DNA of 64,000 bases from Apostichopus japonicus (GCF_037975245.1 NC_092570.1:885501-949500), one strand, 5' to 3'. Numbered from the stretch's first letter, positions 39,801-52,777 are shown. The notes: a model not told the origin generated them from the letters alone. Program-made: numbers and translations.

Positions 39801-42800
39801 ACTCATAGTCAGCCTGTACAATTGTTTCTTAAAGGGTGTGAAGACTCGCGCACAAAGAAACGTCTCATGCCGGTAATCTGACCTAGTTTCGATTGAGGTG
39901 TAACAGAAGTGTTAGACACCACCATTGATCCCAGAAAATACACACACAGCTTGCTACCGTCGGTAATTAGACACTAGTGTACAGTCAGTACATACAGCTG
40001 CGGTCAATACCCACAGCACAGTGTACATAGCAGCGATGGACATGGTCTAGATAAAAGATAACAAGGTATCACGTTTCATTACTGTTTGCATTTTGTAGCG
40101 ACAACGTAGAAAACCTTATTTGCAAGCAACGGACAGTTAACTTTTTCAGAGCGCGGCACGTGGTTTGGGGCGAGTCTTCAGTGCCTTTAATAAAGGTGAA
40201 GACATGAGTCAATCAACCTGATTGGCATTTGTTTTACGGCTCAGGAGTCTTAAAGTTTGACGTACTGTGGCTGTACTGCTTCAAGCTAGCTCAGAAGTAA
40301 TGTGAAAGTTAAACCTGTTAATGTAACTGAATACTAGTTTCACATTATCGACACTGGGTAATGGAGTCAGATGTGTACAACACTAGTCAGCACAGCAAAC
40401 ACATGAGAAGATATGTTTCAAAGATTTCAACAAATTCATCGGCCTATGACCAATCGAGCAGTCCGTCCAGGAAGAATTGCCCACTTTTGCCTGCATAATA
40501 GTTATTTGGGCATCATTTACAACTTTAGTTATAGCCACAAGAAATAACTGGGACTGACAAGTAACGTTCAATTATTTTGACAATAATTTGTGACAAGTTT
40601 TAAAAGGGAAGCTTGGTCCGACCTTGTAGAGGAGAGATTTATCTTACAATTACTGGTCATGTTGTGAATGTGGTAAAAAATGAGACCACAAATAACATTG
40701 AAAGATTATAGTCTTAGTAATAACTGCTCTTATTTTTTCATTTATTTATTTCTTCTTAATTTTGTACTTGTTTCCAGGTTTTGGGTGTGGCCTTGCCCTT
40801 CCTGCAGCTATTTCAGTGATTGGTTTCAATTTCCAGGTTCATTTTGGCATTGCTAACGGTTTGCAGTACGCAGGGGTTGGTGTTGGTATCATGTCCATTC
40901 CACCACTCTTCCAGTTTCTGTTTGAACTTTACGCCTGGCAGGGAGCCTTATTGATCTATGGAACTGTCTTACTCAACGTCTGTGCATGTGGGCTACTTAT
41001 GAAGCCTGGTGCAGCAGAAATCTACAGCCTTAAAAACAAAGCCTCAAAATACTCGTCTGTGCCTGCCTCTGGAAACGAGTCAGGAATACAGAAACCAGTT
41101 AGTAGTGTGCTAAAGAGTGACAGAACTACTGAAAGATCTGTGCAGTTATATAATAAAGTCAACGATGATGTGTTTGAGAGTAAGTCGAGCGATTCAGCCA
41201 ACCCCAGTGCCCCAGCGGACAGTCTCGGCGGACAAAAGGCGGAGGAGGCACAGAATCAGTCTAGCCCGACCAGAAGGCAATCATCTGTGAGATTCGAAGT
41301 GGAAACCACAAGTATATTTGCAGAATTACCTAGTGAAGGTCTCCCAATCGAGGAAGACATTACGGACACACAACCGGCTCAACATAAGTGCCTTTCAAAC
41401 ATTGCTAAATCTTTTGGAGAAGCTGCGTCAATCGTCGGTGTTAACATTCTCTGGAAGCATCCAAACTTTGCATGCTTCGCCTTAGCCGTGATGATGTTCG
41501 GGTTTGGTTATTCCTCCTGTTTATACTATTTTATTCCACGTGCTATACAAGACTTGGGAATACCGGAGCTGGAGGCCTCACTGCTCATGACGGTGTTGGG
41601 AGTCTGTAGCCTGACAGCGAGACTCACGAATGGTCTGGTCGTCGATCTAGGGATCATCACTCCTCTGAAATTCTTTTGTCTGTCCTGCTTGGTGTGCTCT
41701 GTCAGTAGCTTCATCACTCCCTTTACACATTCGATTGTCGGCTCCTTTGTCTGTGCGGGTCTGTTTGGGTTAGCCAGCGGAGTTGCCAATCCCATGCTGG
41801 CCATGGTGTCTCGGGAACTTGTGGGACAGAAGGTGATGGCCAGTGCGTTGGGCATCTTGATGCTGTTCAATGGGATGGGTTCTGTAGCAGGCATTTTTAC
41901 CATGGGTGAGTATTTATACTTGCAAATTTAAAAAATATTGATTTTTACTTCATCATTTCAAATGCAACCTGTGCTGTGTGGTGTATTAACTAATTGGCAG
42001 AGGTATTCTCAAATTGCCAGTGTGTACTTGAGAATATCAGATGACTTTACATATGACTGTCTAGAGCCACACTTTCAAAACTATGTGTTGTGACCCAAAA
42101 AACAGGTTACCAAGATACCCAGGTTACCCAAAACTTCCTCCCTGTCACATAGTGACTTGTCACACAGTGATTCCACATTTTGATAAATATGTGTGTATGG
42201 GTTGTTGGATAAGTTTTAGTCAATGTCAAATCAATTGCAATCGATGGCAATCAAATCAGTCGATATGCAGTTAAATCATCAATCAATCATCATCAATCAG
42301 CATTGACGTATGCATTAACCTTTAGAATTGGTGGGTTTGCAACTAACCTCGGAAAATGGCAATGTGGGTCGACACAGATACAGATCAGGAGGCAGTGGTC
42401 TAGATGTAAGGTTTGATGTCAAATCTGTCAGGTGATATGATGGGAGAGTCACATGTCTACTTTTACAAATGAAGCACTGCAGAATGCGTGTAGGTGACAA
42501 TATGTGGTAGAAGTTGACTTACAATGTACCGTTGTGGGTCTTTATTACCATGGCTTATTTGTCATTGAAATCAAAGCTGTTTTCTAAAAGGTACTTGCAC
42601 TGGGGAGGGGACACTTGCCCCCTTAGAATTATGCCCCCCACCCCCCTTTGCACACAACACAGGGCTTCAAGGACAAAATATGGGAAGCAGGTGTCTAGAG
42701 TCAGTCAAATCAGTCAACAATTCATGGCAGCTATTTCATTTGTCAAATTGAGTTCTCTGAGATCCTGTGTGCTTAATAGTAATTTGAATTACTTATCTTT

Positions 42801-43198
42801 GTGGTCCCCATTACCATTAATTTATTTGCCATAAATATAAACTTTTATATAGCTTTATCAAGGGTACTTGCACTTCACTCTTTTTGGAAAACATTAAATT
42901 TTTTAAATATTTTTTTCAATACTTCTCAGGTTACGTCTTTGACCATTATGGTAACTACAGCATCTCTTTCTACATCGCTGGATGTGACCTTCTCCTCATC
43001 ATATTTGTGGTGTTTCTTGGAAAGGCCCTGACCAAGAAACTGCCATCCAGTAGAAGAGCAAGCAGGAATAGTTCTATAATTAAAGATGATTCTCTTGATA
43101 CACCAAAGAAATCACCACAAAGACACAGCATCAAGGAGGAGGACACCAAGGCCGCTCAAAGTGTCCGTCCTATTTCTTGTATGGAGAGCTCAGTGTGA
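33813..43198 (+). CDS. Second SLC16/monocarboxylate-transporter-like gene, six coding exons, one-base frame break
   Basis: Exons: 33813-33838 (tentative start, MPEEAQIE), 34190-34405, 38851-38964, 39382-39522, 40778-41905 and 42930-43198. Exons 3 and 4 have exactly the same lengths (114 and 141 nt) and phase as in the minus-strand paralogue. The product reads KDGGKAWLLVLGAF at TM1, then LVQGMGVTFVEL, FNFQVHFGIANGLQYAGVG and AWQGALL. A long Ser-rich and acidic central loop of about 140 residues follows, then the C-terminal helices, with a basic/Ser tail ending SCMESSV. The frame of KDGGKAW..GAF and the frame of VCQMLCAG differ by one base at the TTTT run at 34380-34383. Removing one T gives about 630 residues. 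The position of MCT1 Asp302 is Ser (41608-41610), the TM8 Arg is kept (41620-41622), and the K38 position is Gln. The first micro-exon is the weakest part of the model. Confidence 0.9.
34841..35235 (+). mobile_element. tRNA-derived SINE, plus orientation (copy B)
   Basis: An A-box-like TGGTCAAGTGGTTAAGGCAG and a B-box GGTTCGAATCC about 40 bp apart form a tRNA-like head. It is followed by the same body as the copy at 21.9-22.2 kb (GTGTCCTTGGGCAAGG, CTCTTCACCCAGGTGTAT, ACCAATGACCAGG). It sits in intron 2 of the plus-strand SLC16 gene. The tail lacks a long poly-A. Confidence 0.88.
36460..36562 (+). repeat. G-rich degenerate tandem repeat, ~28 bp, 3-4 units
   Basis: Units contain GGATTACTT(T/G)GGAGAG and runs of G, and start with G11. 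It is intronic in the plus-strand SLC16 gene. Confidence 0.7.
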
Positions 43199-43259
43199 GC
43201 ATGTTAGTATTACGTGGTGAGCTGTGGTTAAACTATGTCTTCTCCCGTCACATCAGTTA

Positions 43260-43265
43260 AATAAA
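43260..43265 (+). promoter_or_regulatory. Candidate polyadenylation signal AATAAA
   Basis: AATAAA lies about 60 nt after the stop codon of the plus-strand SLC16 gene. It is the first such hexamer, but usage is unproven. Confidence 0.35.
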
Positions 43266-44639
43266 TTTCCAAAAGCGACAATCTCATAATCGTTTATCTA
43301 TGACCTGCAAGTAGCAATCAGCAATTAATGCAAATTCAGGATATTTAAAACTTGAAATATTTTTTTTTTTTTTTTTAAAGTTGATTTGGCCTTGTAATTG
43401 GGAATTGGCAAGGAAAACTCGGAATTCTGTTAAAAAAAGCTAACCCAGGTGAAAATTGACTTTGAAATAATGGAAGAGGACCATATTCTCATTAACTATG
43501 TGAATTTTTCATGCAATGCTAACATAGGAGTTTCAAAATATTGATATTTAAAATGGTCAAAATTTGTAAGAGAGGAATCTGACTGATTACAGTAGGATCA
43601 TGAACATTGAAGGAAGATTTAAGACTTTTATAAAGGAGGGGGTAAGGCCTGGGGTCATAGAAGCCAACTCTCATGTTGGGGCCCTCCACCAGGTAAAATT
43701 GAAATGTCAAATTGTATACATTTTAAGGCTTATTAATACTAAAACACAGCTCTATAAGTAGAACTATACGTAAGATTGTACATTTGACTGTTTGTGTGAT
43801 GTTGAAGGGGTGCACACTTGTAACAGTGGTCTTTCCCGAATGTAAATATCCCCCGGCTGAACCCTTGCCCCCTTCTAAATCATCTCCCCTTGCTGATGAT
43901 AGGTGGTAGGGGACATGATTCTCCCCCCCCCCCCCCACCCTTAGTGCTTGCCACTACCTCAAACTTGCTAGATACCAAAGGAATTTGTAATTATTACTTC
44001 ATGAGCATGCAAAGCAAACCTTTTGTTTTATCTATTACAATCGTTTTATTGAGAAAACATTAATTAAATATTAAGTAATTAAATATTAATAACATTTACT
44101 GTAAATGCCTTCCAACATAATATTAATCCAGCTATAGTTTAGACTTTTATCTTGTTGCCATATTTATCTACCAATTCATTCTGATAAAAAGGCTTTCCAT
44201 AGAAATATTTCCTATAGTTTTATGTATTTAAGGGGAAAGGAAGTAAATGATACCTTGTTGAATGGAAATTAAAAGCAACATCATGGACAATTTAAATAAT
44301 CTTCTTAGAAAATTTCCTTCAATTTTTTAATTTAATCTGACATGCATTAGTTGTAGAAACTATTTTCCTTCTACCCCAAATGATGGATTTTTTTTCTATC
44401 CCAAATATTTGAAGATATGTTATTTGGCACATATGGCTTATTATGTGAATGTTTTCTTTTGTCATGACATTAATAATTACTACTGAAGGACAGGCCTCCC
44501 TCTGCCAAGGTCTAAATATTTTCTACTTCATTTTACGAACTTTTTGCTCCTTATATCCCTCATTTTCTCTCGAATAATTTCCATTGATAGTACATTATGA
44601 ATCGGTTTGTATGTATCATGTAAACTTGATATGTGTGAC

Positions 44640-44770
44640 ATCAGATCCACTTCTCCTATTGTTTTGGGGGAAGGTCAATGGTCATTTGAGGTCAAATAAT
44701 GGCAACCTTGTAAAGCTTAGATATACTTGATATGTAGGTCCACATTACAGCGTGAACATTGCTGTCAATA
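44640..44770 (+). repeat. Dispersed repeat containing AATGGTCATTTGAGGTCA (copy 2)
   Basis: Matches the inverted copy near 26.55 kb across an 18-bp core. It contains AGGTCA half-sites. The boundaries are approximate. Confidence 0.45.
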
Positions 44771-45494
44771 ATTATCATAATTTAAAGATCATCATGTTAG
44801 TTGTTACCATGAAGTGTGGTAAGGATTCACTAAATGAGTTTGCCTTTTGGGTTCGGATTTTGGTTCAGTGAAAGCAAGAAATATATATTTTTTCATCATA
44901 ATATATATTGTATAGCATGTGTGTGCGTGTGTGTGCTAAATCAGTGAGCTAATGAGCAATTTACATTTTTTGTTTTGTGTATTGGGATTCAAATAACACA
45001 AACGGTTGTAATTGAAGAAGGCATTTTACCTTGGGTAGAAACATTCAAATACATTTTACAACTTGAACTCTGGTATGTGCCTCATTCATTTTTCTTGGCG
45101 ATCTTTGTTTATAACAGTAACTTCATATTGTTTACACGAATAAGCAAAGGCCTATATACACAGCAGTTGGCTGGAAAACCTGTTAATTAAAAATAAATTG
45201 TCAGTCCCATTATGACAGAACTAGCCTAATATAGCTGTAATATAAAATATTATTAAGATCAATTTATTGTATGTAGTAATAGCTATTCGGGCAACCAATA
45301 CCATAATGCATTGCCAGATATGAACAAGGTCTGACCCAGGATTATTCAAATGCAGGGTTGTTGCCCTGAGGACAACCCCAAAGTAGCAGCTAGGGTCTGG
45401 GGGGGTGGTCCTCCCCAGCAAAATTAATATCTTAGGCGTGAAATAGTATATTTGAGGCATATTTAGGCTTTAAATGAGGTCTTTAATTATAGGT

Positions 45495-45605
45495 CTACAT
45501 GCCAAACCTCTTCCTCTTTTGTGCAGAGTTTACAAAAATGGGAGTGGGTGGGTGGGTAGGCTACACCCCATACCCCCCCCCCCCTGGATCCGCACGCCAT
45601 GAAAT
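45495..45605 (-). repeat. Dispersed repeat with GCGGATCCAGG end (copy 3, inverted)
   Basis: Read on the minus strand: GGCGTGCGGATCCAGG followed by G12 and GGGTGTAGCC. It resembles copies 1 and 2, with the poly-G tract directly beside the shared motif. Confidence 0.55.
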
Positions 45606-45914
45606 CAACCACACTAGTACAGATGTTAACATCGCATATGTATAGCAACTTGTAATTGACATTGTAGTACTGTCTCATTTTGCTTTTAAATAGGGAAGAC
45701 CCAGTCATCATCTGTATAACTGTCGTATCCTACAACACATACAGGTAATCCGAGTATAGCGAATGCTTTTACTCATGATACGTTTGTAGGAAATACAATA
45801 AACCAAGTAAAATAAACATACTTGTCTTCTACTGTCACTAGTGTAAGTCCATTGCATGCAGTAGGCTACTTTGGATCCCCTGGACCCCAAACTTTGTTAC
45901 CTTCACCGTTTTCG

Positions 45915-46380
45915 ACAGTGAAAATCTTACGTCATGTTAATTCTCTTACAATCTATAGTAAGGCTCAAGGCATGAATGGAATTGTTTCCAAGCTTATTAA
46001 GCCCGCAATTAAGTCACGTTAATCCTGTATGCCCTCGCATATATACACAGTAATGTGTTTCTCAGTGGAAGTTACCCTGAAATCAGTGAGATATCCCTTC
46101 GTTCAAGAAGGGTGACCCTGCCGTTGTGGAGAACTAATGCGGGGGATCCTCAGCACCCTTTCTGTTCTTCATCTACGTCAATTATGTGCACAATGTGGTA
46201 CCCAACGTTTCCACTCGCCGTTTATCGGATGATACCAATGTCTTTCATTTTTATGATTGCAAAAAGTTACTTGCCAAGGGGCCAGCCCCTCCGACAACTG
46301 AAACATTGGTTTGTCTCCAATAAACTTACCCTGTCTTGAGGTAAAGTTAAACAATCTTTCATTCTTATGATAAAATCCAC
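45915..46380 (+). mobile_element. Decayed non-LTR retrotransposon (LINE) reverse-transcriptase remnant
   Basis: Pieces of an RT domain appear in shifting frames. GMNGIVSKLIKPAI (about 45972-46013) matches the usual [GL]xGIxSKLIK block. FFIYVNYV followed by LSDDTNVF (about 46160-46250) matches the LIYINDL and F/LADDT catalytic region. HWFVSNKLTLS (about 46304-46340) matches the downstream WFxxNKLSLN block. At least two frameshifts and stops separate the blocks, so it is dead. The order is correct for a Jockey/CR1-like LINE; the clade is inferred. The 5' and 3' ends are not visible. Confidence 0.75.
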
Positions 46381-47040
46381 TCTAGTTGCGATCAGATTGT
46401 TTCCGATGAGCTAACAATAAACAGATGGCATAGCAGGAAGAATTTAGAGGACTAACAATATATGATGAGCTTTCTTGGGTGAACTATATCACAAATCTTT
46501 GTATTTCTCGGGTGAAGTATATTATTTGTACTTTTTATCACGTATTAAGGGAGGTTCCTCCCAAAGCTACAATGGTTCAAATATGTTATTTATTTATTTA
46601 CTTCAAGCTAAGGTACGCCTTTGAGATTTATGTTACAACTAACGGATCATACTTCAGACCACATAAAATCCTGTAAAGTAGATTAATTTAAGCTACTTAC
46701 TCATATATAGACCAGCTCTCGTTATCCTATACTTGTATTCTGTACAAGGAGAGTAATTTGCTCATGATCAGTAAGATTCCTACTGCATTCAGTGCTGTTT
46801 TATTTATTACTATTGTAACAATAAGTTCCAAGATGTGAGCCATACCAGTGTTTCCAAATATACAGTAACTCGGCATATTACTCAGTATGATAAATTACTC
46901 CTCAATTACTACTGCTTCACCTTGTGGCAGTCCCTTTATTCTTCTCTTCAAACTCCTAAGTAACGTAATTCTTTTGAAAAGGAAACTGATGGCAGAACTT
47001 GTAAGCACTTATATGTAAGGTAGTTACATTCCTGTCCTTC

Positions 47041-47190
47041 TCATGTTAATCTCTTCTTTCTCATGTTAATCTCTTCTTTCTCATGTTAATCTCTTCTTTC
47101 TCATGTTAATCTCTTCTTTCTCATGTTAATCTCTTCTTTCTCATGTTAATCTCTTCTTTCTCATGTTAATCTCTTCTTTCTCATGTTAAT
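47041..47190. repeat. Perfect 20-bp tandem array, 7.5 units
   Basis: TCATGTTAATCTCTTCTTTC repeats seven times without a mismatch, followed by half a unit. There are no spacers, so it is not a CRISPR-type array. Confidence 0.97.
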
Positions 47191-49820
47191 GTGATTGTTT
47201 TCAGTAATGCGTTCCTCGCTCATCTCTATCTATCTCTTTCTTAGTTCTCTGTTCCTCTCTTTTCCCTCTCTTTTCAGTTTTCTTTTGTCTATAAATTCTC
47301 AATATCTTTGTTGAAATGAAACTTCTTTGTTTGTGTTTTATGTTTATTCTTCTTTATCGTCACTATAGCCCGTTAACAATATTTCTGTTTTACATATAAT
47401 GCAGTGTCCTATTTGTCTACTGTAGTGGGTTTTTTCTGTACGATAATATAAGAACTAAATTTGAATTGAATATTGATTGATATAGTATATAGGGGGGGTG
47501 GGGAGAAACCCTTAAACTAAGACCCCTCCACCATCCCGCGACAACATCGTCCTCCTTTCCTCAGATAAAATGTTACATGGTATACCTAGCAAACCAACAA
47601 TACATTTTGTACTCAGGTATACCTATACATTGCGCGAGATCGTATATGGAAAATACAAACACTTTAAAATACTTTTGCTTTTCGCTTCCACTAATTTATA
47701 TCGTCGAAACCACTTGAATCTGTTGTGCAAACTATCTCCCATGGAGCAGCAGTTGGTGATGTTTCCTAGAACTTTGCCCCCACTTTGGGTTAATCAGCGC
47801 AAAAGTTATATATATATTCCAAATAAGGATAAAAGCGTATAACCTGCATCTGTTTTCGTCCTTGTTCTTGGTTACTTTCCAACAATGACAAGATGAAGCC
47901 AAGATGACTTCTAAACTTAGGTATGTTTCCTTGAAGCTTGGCAATGTTCATTTCATATTTCTTGCTTCTCAAGTTGTTTTCATGCTTTCCTCTCACTGTT
48001 GAAATAGGACCTCCATCTGTTTGCACAGCTTTTCTCTTCATCTCCAACGGCACAGGTGACGAGTAACACACTCAGCTGGAAATCTTTACATGATCATGAA
48101 GGAAAAAATATACGATCGGTTAGGTTTCTCTTTGAATTGGTTAGATGAATTGTTTGGTATATTAAATCCATATTTGGGGATTGCTTCCGTCTTTTGTTCC
48201 GGGGGGGGGGGGGGAAGGAGGGAGAAATTCGGGTCACTAAGTTAAAGCAGCAGCCTTCGATTTCAGTGAATCTGTGTATGAGAATCTTAAGTGAAATTGA
48301 TGGAAACGAACACCGACTTTCTCAGCTGTGTGTATTAATGTATGCTTGCACAGTGAATATGGATGGGGGTTGGACGGTGAGAGGGAGGGGGTGGGGAGAA
48401 TGGTACCCTGCCTAAAATCATCTGCAATCTATCACTTTTGTGCAGGGTTGATGAGAAGTAGGGACCAGAGTGAGACATCCCCAGGGGCCAAACCTGGTTT
48501 TCACGCAACACCTTTTGAAGGATAAAAGCGAAAGTGCTCACTTGTGAGTTCTACTGCCCAAATCATAACCCCCCCCCCCCCGACCCATATGAATTACTTA
48601 CTATATTAGGCAGTTAAATATCACTAACTCGTTACCTAGAGTATGAGGTTTAACGTTACACATTATACGATCACTATCTGCTCTATTCATCTTATTGTTA
48701 GAAAGGTGATGGGATTCTGGATAAGATCAAACAAAATGTCGTTCTGACTATTCGAAGATATTACCTTCAATTACATGGCAATGTCTCACTTCTTTGGAAA
48801 AGCCTTGTTTTTGCTGCAAATACTACCATAAAACAATACATTTAATTCAAAACCCCACATATAAACCTTATTTTTAGACTAAATATTTCAGAATGCACAT
48901 TTACGGTCCAAAGTTTTATTTTATTTCCCTGGTGATCCCCAGCCCCGCAACCCCCCCCCCCCCAGCACCCAAGGGCCTCACTCTGTCCTTTGAAAATCCT
49001 GAATCCTCTCTTGGACAATTTAGTGGGAAGCTGCTATAAGTGGCTTTAATTAAATGATATCAACAAAAGAACGAAATAAAAAAGATCATAAAAAGTTGCT
49101 GTTTTTCTTTGTTGTTTTTGTGTGTATTTTCGTAACATTCTTTGTGCTCAAATAGATGTTTTCATATAACTCAAAATTATACCAATTTGTCAAGAACAAA
49201 GAAGGAAGTCTTCAAACCCTCGTTAATCAAACTTTTTCTCTTTATCTTTCTATCCCTGGCTCCTTAGGTAACACATTTTTACATCCAAATAGCTTCCAGT
49301 TATGATAAATGTATGTATAAAAACAGAACGAAAACAGATAATTGTTTTCTACAGTTGCCCCGTTAGCCCACCAACACCCCCCCCCCCCCCCTTAACCCTT
49401 ATTTTAACTGCTACCACTTCGTTGGTCGAGGGTTAATTATATGTTCTTCAACAAGTACACTTTTGAACAGGACAGAAGGATCGATAAGTGCAAAGTAAGT
49501 TTTTGTCAGGACAAGGCAGAAATTGACAATTCACCACTGCAATTGTGCAGCTTTGAAATGGGCACCAAGACAATTATTGAAACATTTGAAAGGGCACCAA
49601 GTTCTTGCATTTTTTTTCAAAGAGAAAAAACAAAATACAGAAATGACACAAGTCAGGAATGATGAGATCATTTGTAAAACCTATACATTTCTACCCTAAC
49701 CGAGGGGTTGTTTTAATAGCTGTTTTCTCTGGTACAAATATCGATGGAGTTTCAGATAAAGATTTCAACACTGACTTGGGTTTGATATAGAAGTTGAATG
49801 ATTGTTATGAGAGCACAGAC

Positions 49821-49890
49821 GGCAACTTGATTGAAGGGGCACGGAAACTGGATTGAAAGGGGCACGGCAACTAGATAAAATGGGGCACAA
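49821..49890 (+). repeat. ~26-bp tandem repeat, 3 units
   Basis: Units are close to GGCAACT(G)GATTGAAAGGGGCAC. Intergenic. Confidence 0.75.
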
Positions 49891-51920
49891 CATTGGTTGC
49901 AGCCGTTAACAGATGATATTGAATGGTATTACGGTAAATGGCAATTTTCGCATCGGCGCCCTTGATTAATTCGAGCCCTGTTTTTGAAGACTTTTTGAAA
50001 TAACAATTTTTCATCAAAGACAATAAGTGATTCATGAATCAAACAAGTTAAAGAAAAAACTGTTGATAAATGAAGTTGGACAGTTCGCACTCTAACATTG
50101 GAGACAATATCTTAACCGGATAACAATAACATTTAGTATTCTTTATATACTAGCACATACAGAGAGATAATTTCTACCACTCCATAATGCATACCCCTTA
50201 ACCCTAACACACATATCAGCCCCCCCCCCCCCCGCCAAACATATTCTATCAACCCAGAAACTTCTGAAAATGCCACTGAATTCAAATTAACTGCAGGCAC
50301 ATACGTGAAACAATTTGACAATGGTTATGACACTGTGTTAGACTTCACATTTTTGTGGAGTTTATAAAAATCTTGAATAAAGAAAAATCATGCAAATACC
50401 CACGAACTATTGTAAGTTATTTATAAGTGTTTTGATTTTTTACCAAATGAAAGTAATACTGTTATTGGAAATGCCTTTTATCGTCACTTTGCAGTTAACA
50501 GAAGGGACAATAAGATGCAAATTAGGAATACACAACAAACTAGAAAGCATTTTTGTAAAAAAAAAAAGTAAGAATACCAGAAAAATTTTAATACTTTGGA
50601 TTAATGAGGATTAATAAAATCGTTTGGTTTAATATTACAGAAAAATAATATGACAAATCAACAGGGGAATAAAAATCAATTTACCGTCAATACCTTATGG
50701 CGATCCATGATAATGTAAGATTCAAAGATACGGTTTGAAACCTAACATCTTCTGTAATTTTAATGTGTTTATGTAGAAATAATTTTCTTTTTTTAAAAGT
50801 CAAAAATAAATTTACTTCTGAACAATTCCTCACGTAACAGTGACATAAACAACCATGTATTATTATGGCATTTTGAGCGACCAATCAGAATCTAGTACTG
50901 AGATCATGTGATCTTTTAGAATGAAGCCAGCGAGCAGCCTAACAGTGCTTTTAAACCTAGTATTATCACGTGTAGTGTCACCCCCACCCCCCCACCACCA
51001 CCACCACTAAACATGGTACTGTTGCACCTCGCATTATTTTACTTCGGAACGTAAATTGACTTGACAGGGTGAATGAGTGTAACACACAATGACGCCTATC
51101 CCAGAATTACTATACTACAAAAGATACAACTTTGTGTACAGCAGCAGCAGAGAGCAGGACCTGGTCAGATTATTATATATTTGCCATTTCAAGTGTTCGG
51201 GAATAAGAAAAATGAGAATCAAGACCAACTACATTAAAAAGAAAAATGTATGAAGTGATTTTTGGGAACGTTGGCAGATGAATTATGGACCATCCACTGC
51301 ACGTAACTTGTGCTAGTAATGTTGAACAGTGAGCTATTGTGACTTGGCCATGCAGAACAGAAAACTTTTACTAATATGTGGACGTGTAACAGTGAACTTA
51401 TTTTTGAGTCCTGAAAGCAATAACCCAATTGTTGAAATAATATTAAAAACATGATCATCGTTAAAAGCTGTATCCAAAGTGTAAGAACATCAATCAACAG
51501 TAACGCAAACTCCAATGTCTTGCCTCAAAAAAAAGTTGTGATCTGTAAAACACAATCATCTTATAATAATGGGTTTGAACTGCATGCTGTGAATAATTTA
51601 CACCAATGACATTAGTGAAAGCGACGTACATTTCAACTGCCAATTGGAGTAACACATAGTAAAACACCCTTGCTGAGAGGATATGTGACAAATTTCATAA
51701 TTGTTGACTGAGGTCAGAGGTCAATCAGGTCTCCCTGTAAGTCTCAAACTGAGCGACATGGTGCTTGTGGATTTCAATGTCACAACAGAAAAATGTTTCC
51801 TTCCATATCTAAGGTCAAACTTTTATGATCGTTTTACAGGAACAAGGGTCATCTCCTCATTGAGTAAAGCATCTTTTATTATTTTTTTTAACTTTACCAC
51901 CTGATAAGAGACATAATTTA

Positions 51921-52042
51921 GCTGAAGGCACCAGTCTGACAGTCCCCTAATTTATCTGATTGCACCAGTCAGATGTCTATGATCTACCCAAAGGCACCAG
52001 TTCGATGCTCATGATCTTGCTGGAGGTACCAGTTCAGTATAA
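51921..52042 (+). repeat. ~45-bp degenerate tandem repeat, 3-4 units
   Basis: Recurring AAGGCACCAGT(C/T)(T/C)GA followed by ATGATCT(A/T) with substitutions. It lies about 0.8 kb past the BCOR stop codon. Confidence 0.7.
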
Positions 52043-52410
52043 ATGATGTAGATATTGAGTGGTATCTGAATATAAATATTTCTGTCTGATTAAGCAGCAT
52101 GTGTAGTTAAATGAAGAAAAAAGAAAACCCCAGTGTTATTTTCATTGGCATGAGCTCGACCATGACATCATTGGACACTGAACTCTACTCTCTGTACACA
52201 TTTTCAGGAAGGTAGTTCCCCCATTTTGACCACCATTACCTCACTCACTCTCTGAACCGGGTTGGCACATTCATATGTCAAAGAAAAGTTGAATGGCTTC
52301 TGGCATTTTATGGGAACAAAAATAAAAATCTAAATATACATATTTTGAGAGACCCTCCAAAAGAAAAGGAAATGTCCCTTAATTGAAAAACATAAAAGAG
52401 CCAATGTGGT

Positions 52411-52416
52411 TTTATT
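52411..52416 (-). promoter_or_regulatory. Candidate polyadenylation signal for BCOR
   Basis: TTTATT on the plus strand is AATAAA on the minus strand, about 360 nt past the stop. Weak evidence. Confidence 0.25.
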
Positions 52417-52777
52417 TTCTTTCGCACAGCTGCTGCCTTGCGCGATTCTCCTTTGCAGCGATATTTCGGAGCGATTCGTTGGTCCCGTGAAATATTGATA
52501 CCTAACTATTAATACTTTCATAATATTCCTATCAGTGTAATCCAGTGACTGTACATATTTACACGTAACATCTTGTACCGATAAAGTGTACGGCACAGAA
52601 CAAAACCAAAATAAAATGACCTCTTGAATAAACCCGAATAAAGGTTTCTTTTGCTATCTATACATAATATAAAGTGCTTTTTACTTTTCAATCTTATAAT
52701 AAACTTGATATTACAGTTCAGTACTTTCTTTGTCTGTCTCTATAGGGGTTCCTCTAATTGCTCGGAGGAAATCTCCG

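Larger units (their letters stand above)
43199..52777. other. Intergenic between the convergent SLC16 (+) and BCOR (-) genes
   Basis: It holds the 3' UTRs of both genes, a LINE remnant, tandem arrays and several poly-C tracts. I could not support any other coding exon. Stretches 44.0-44.6, 46.4-47.0, 47.2-48.1, 49.4-50.2 and 50.3-51.9 kb show nothing recognisable. Confidence 0.6.

Noticed and set aside
41526..41903. 125-codon frame on the minus strand
   Set aside because: It is the antisense shadow of the large SLC16 exon at 40778-41905.
47041..47190. CRISPR-like array of 20-bp direct repeats
   Set aside because: There are no spacers between units and the genome is animal; it is a simple tandem array.
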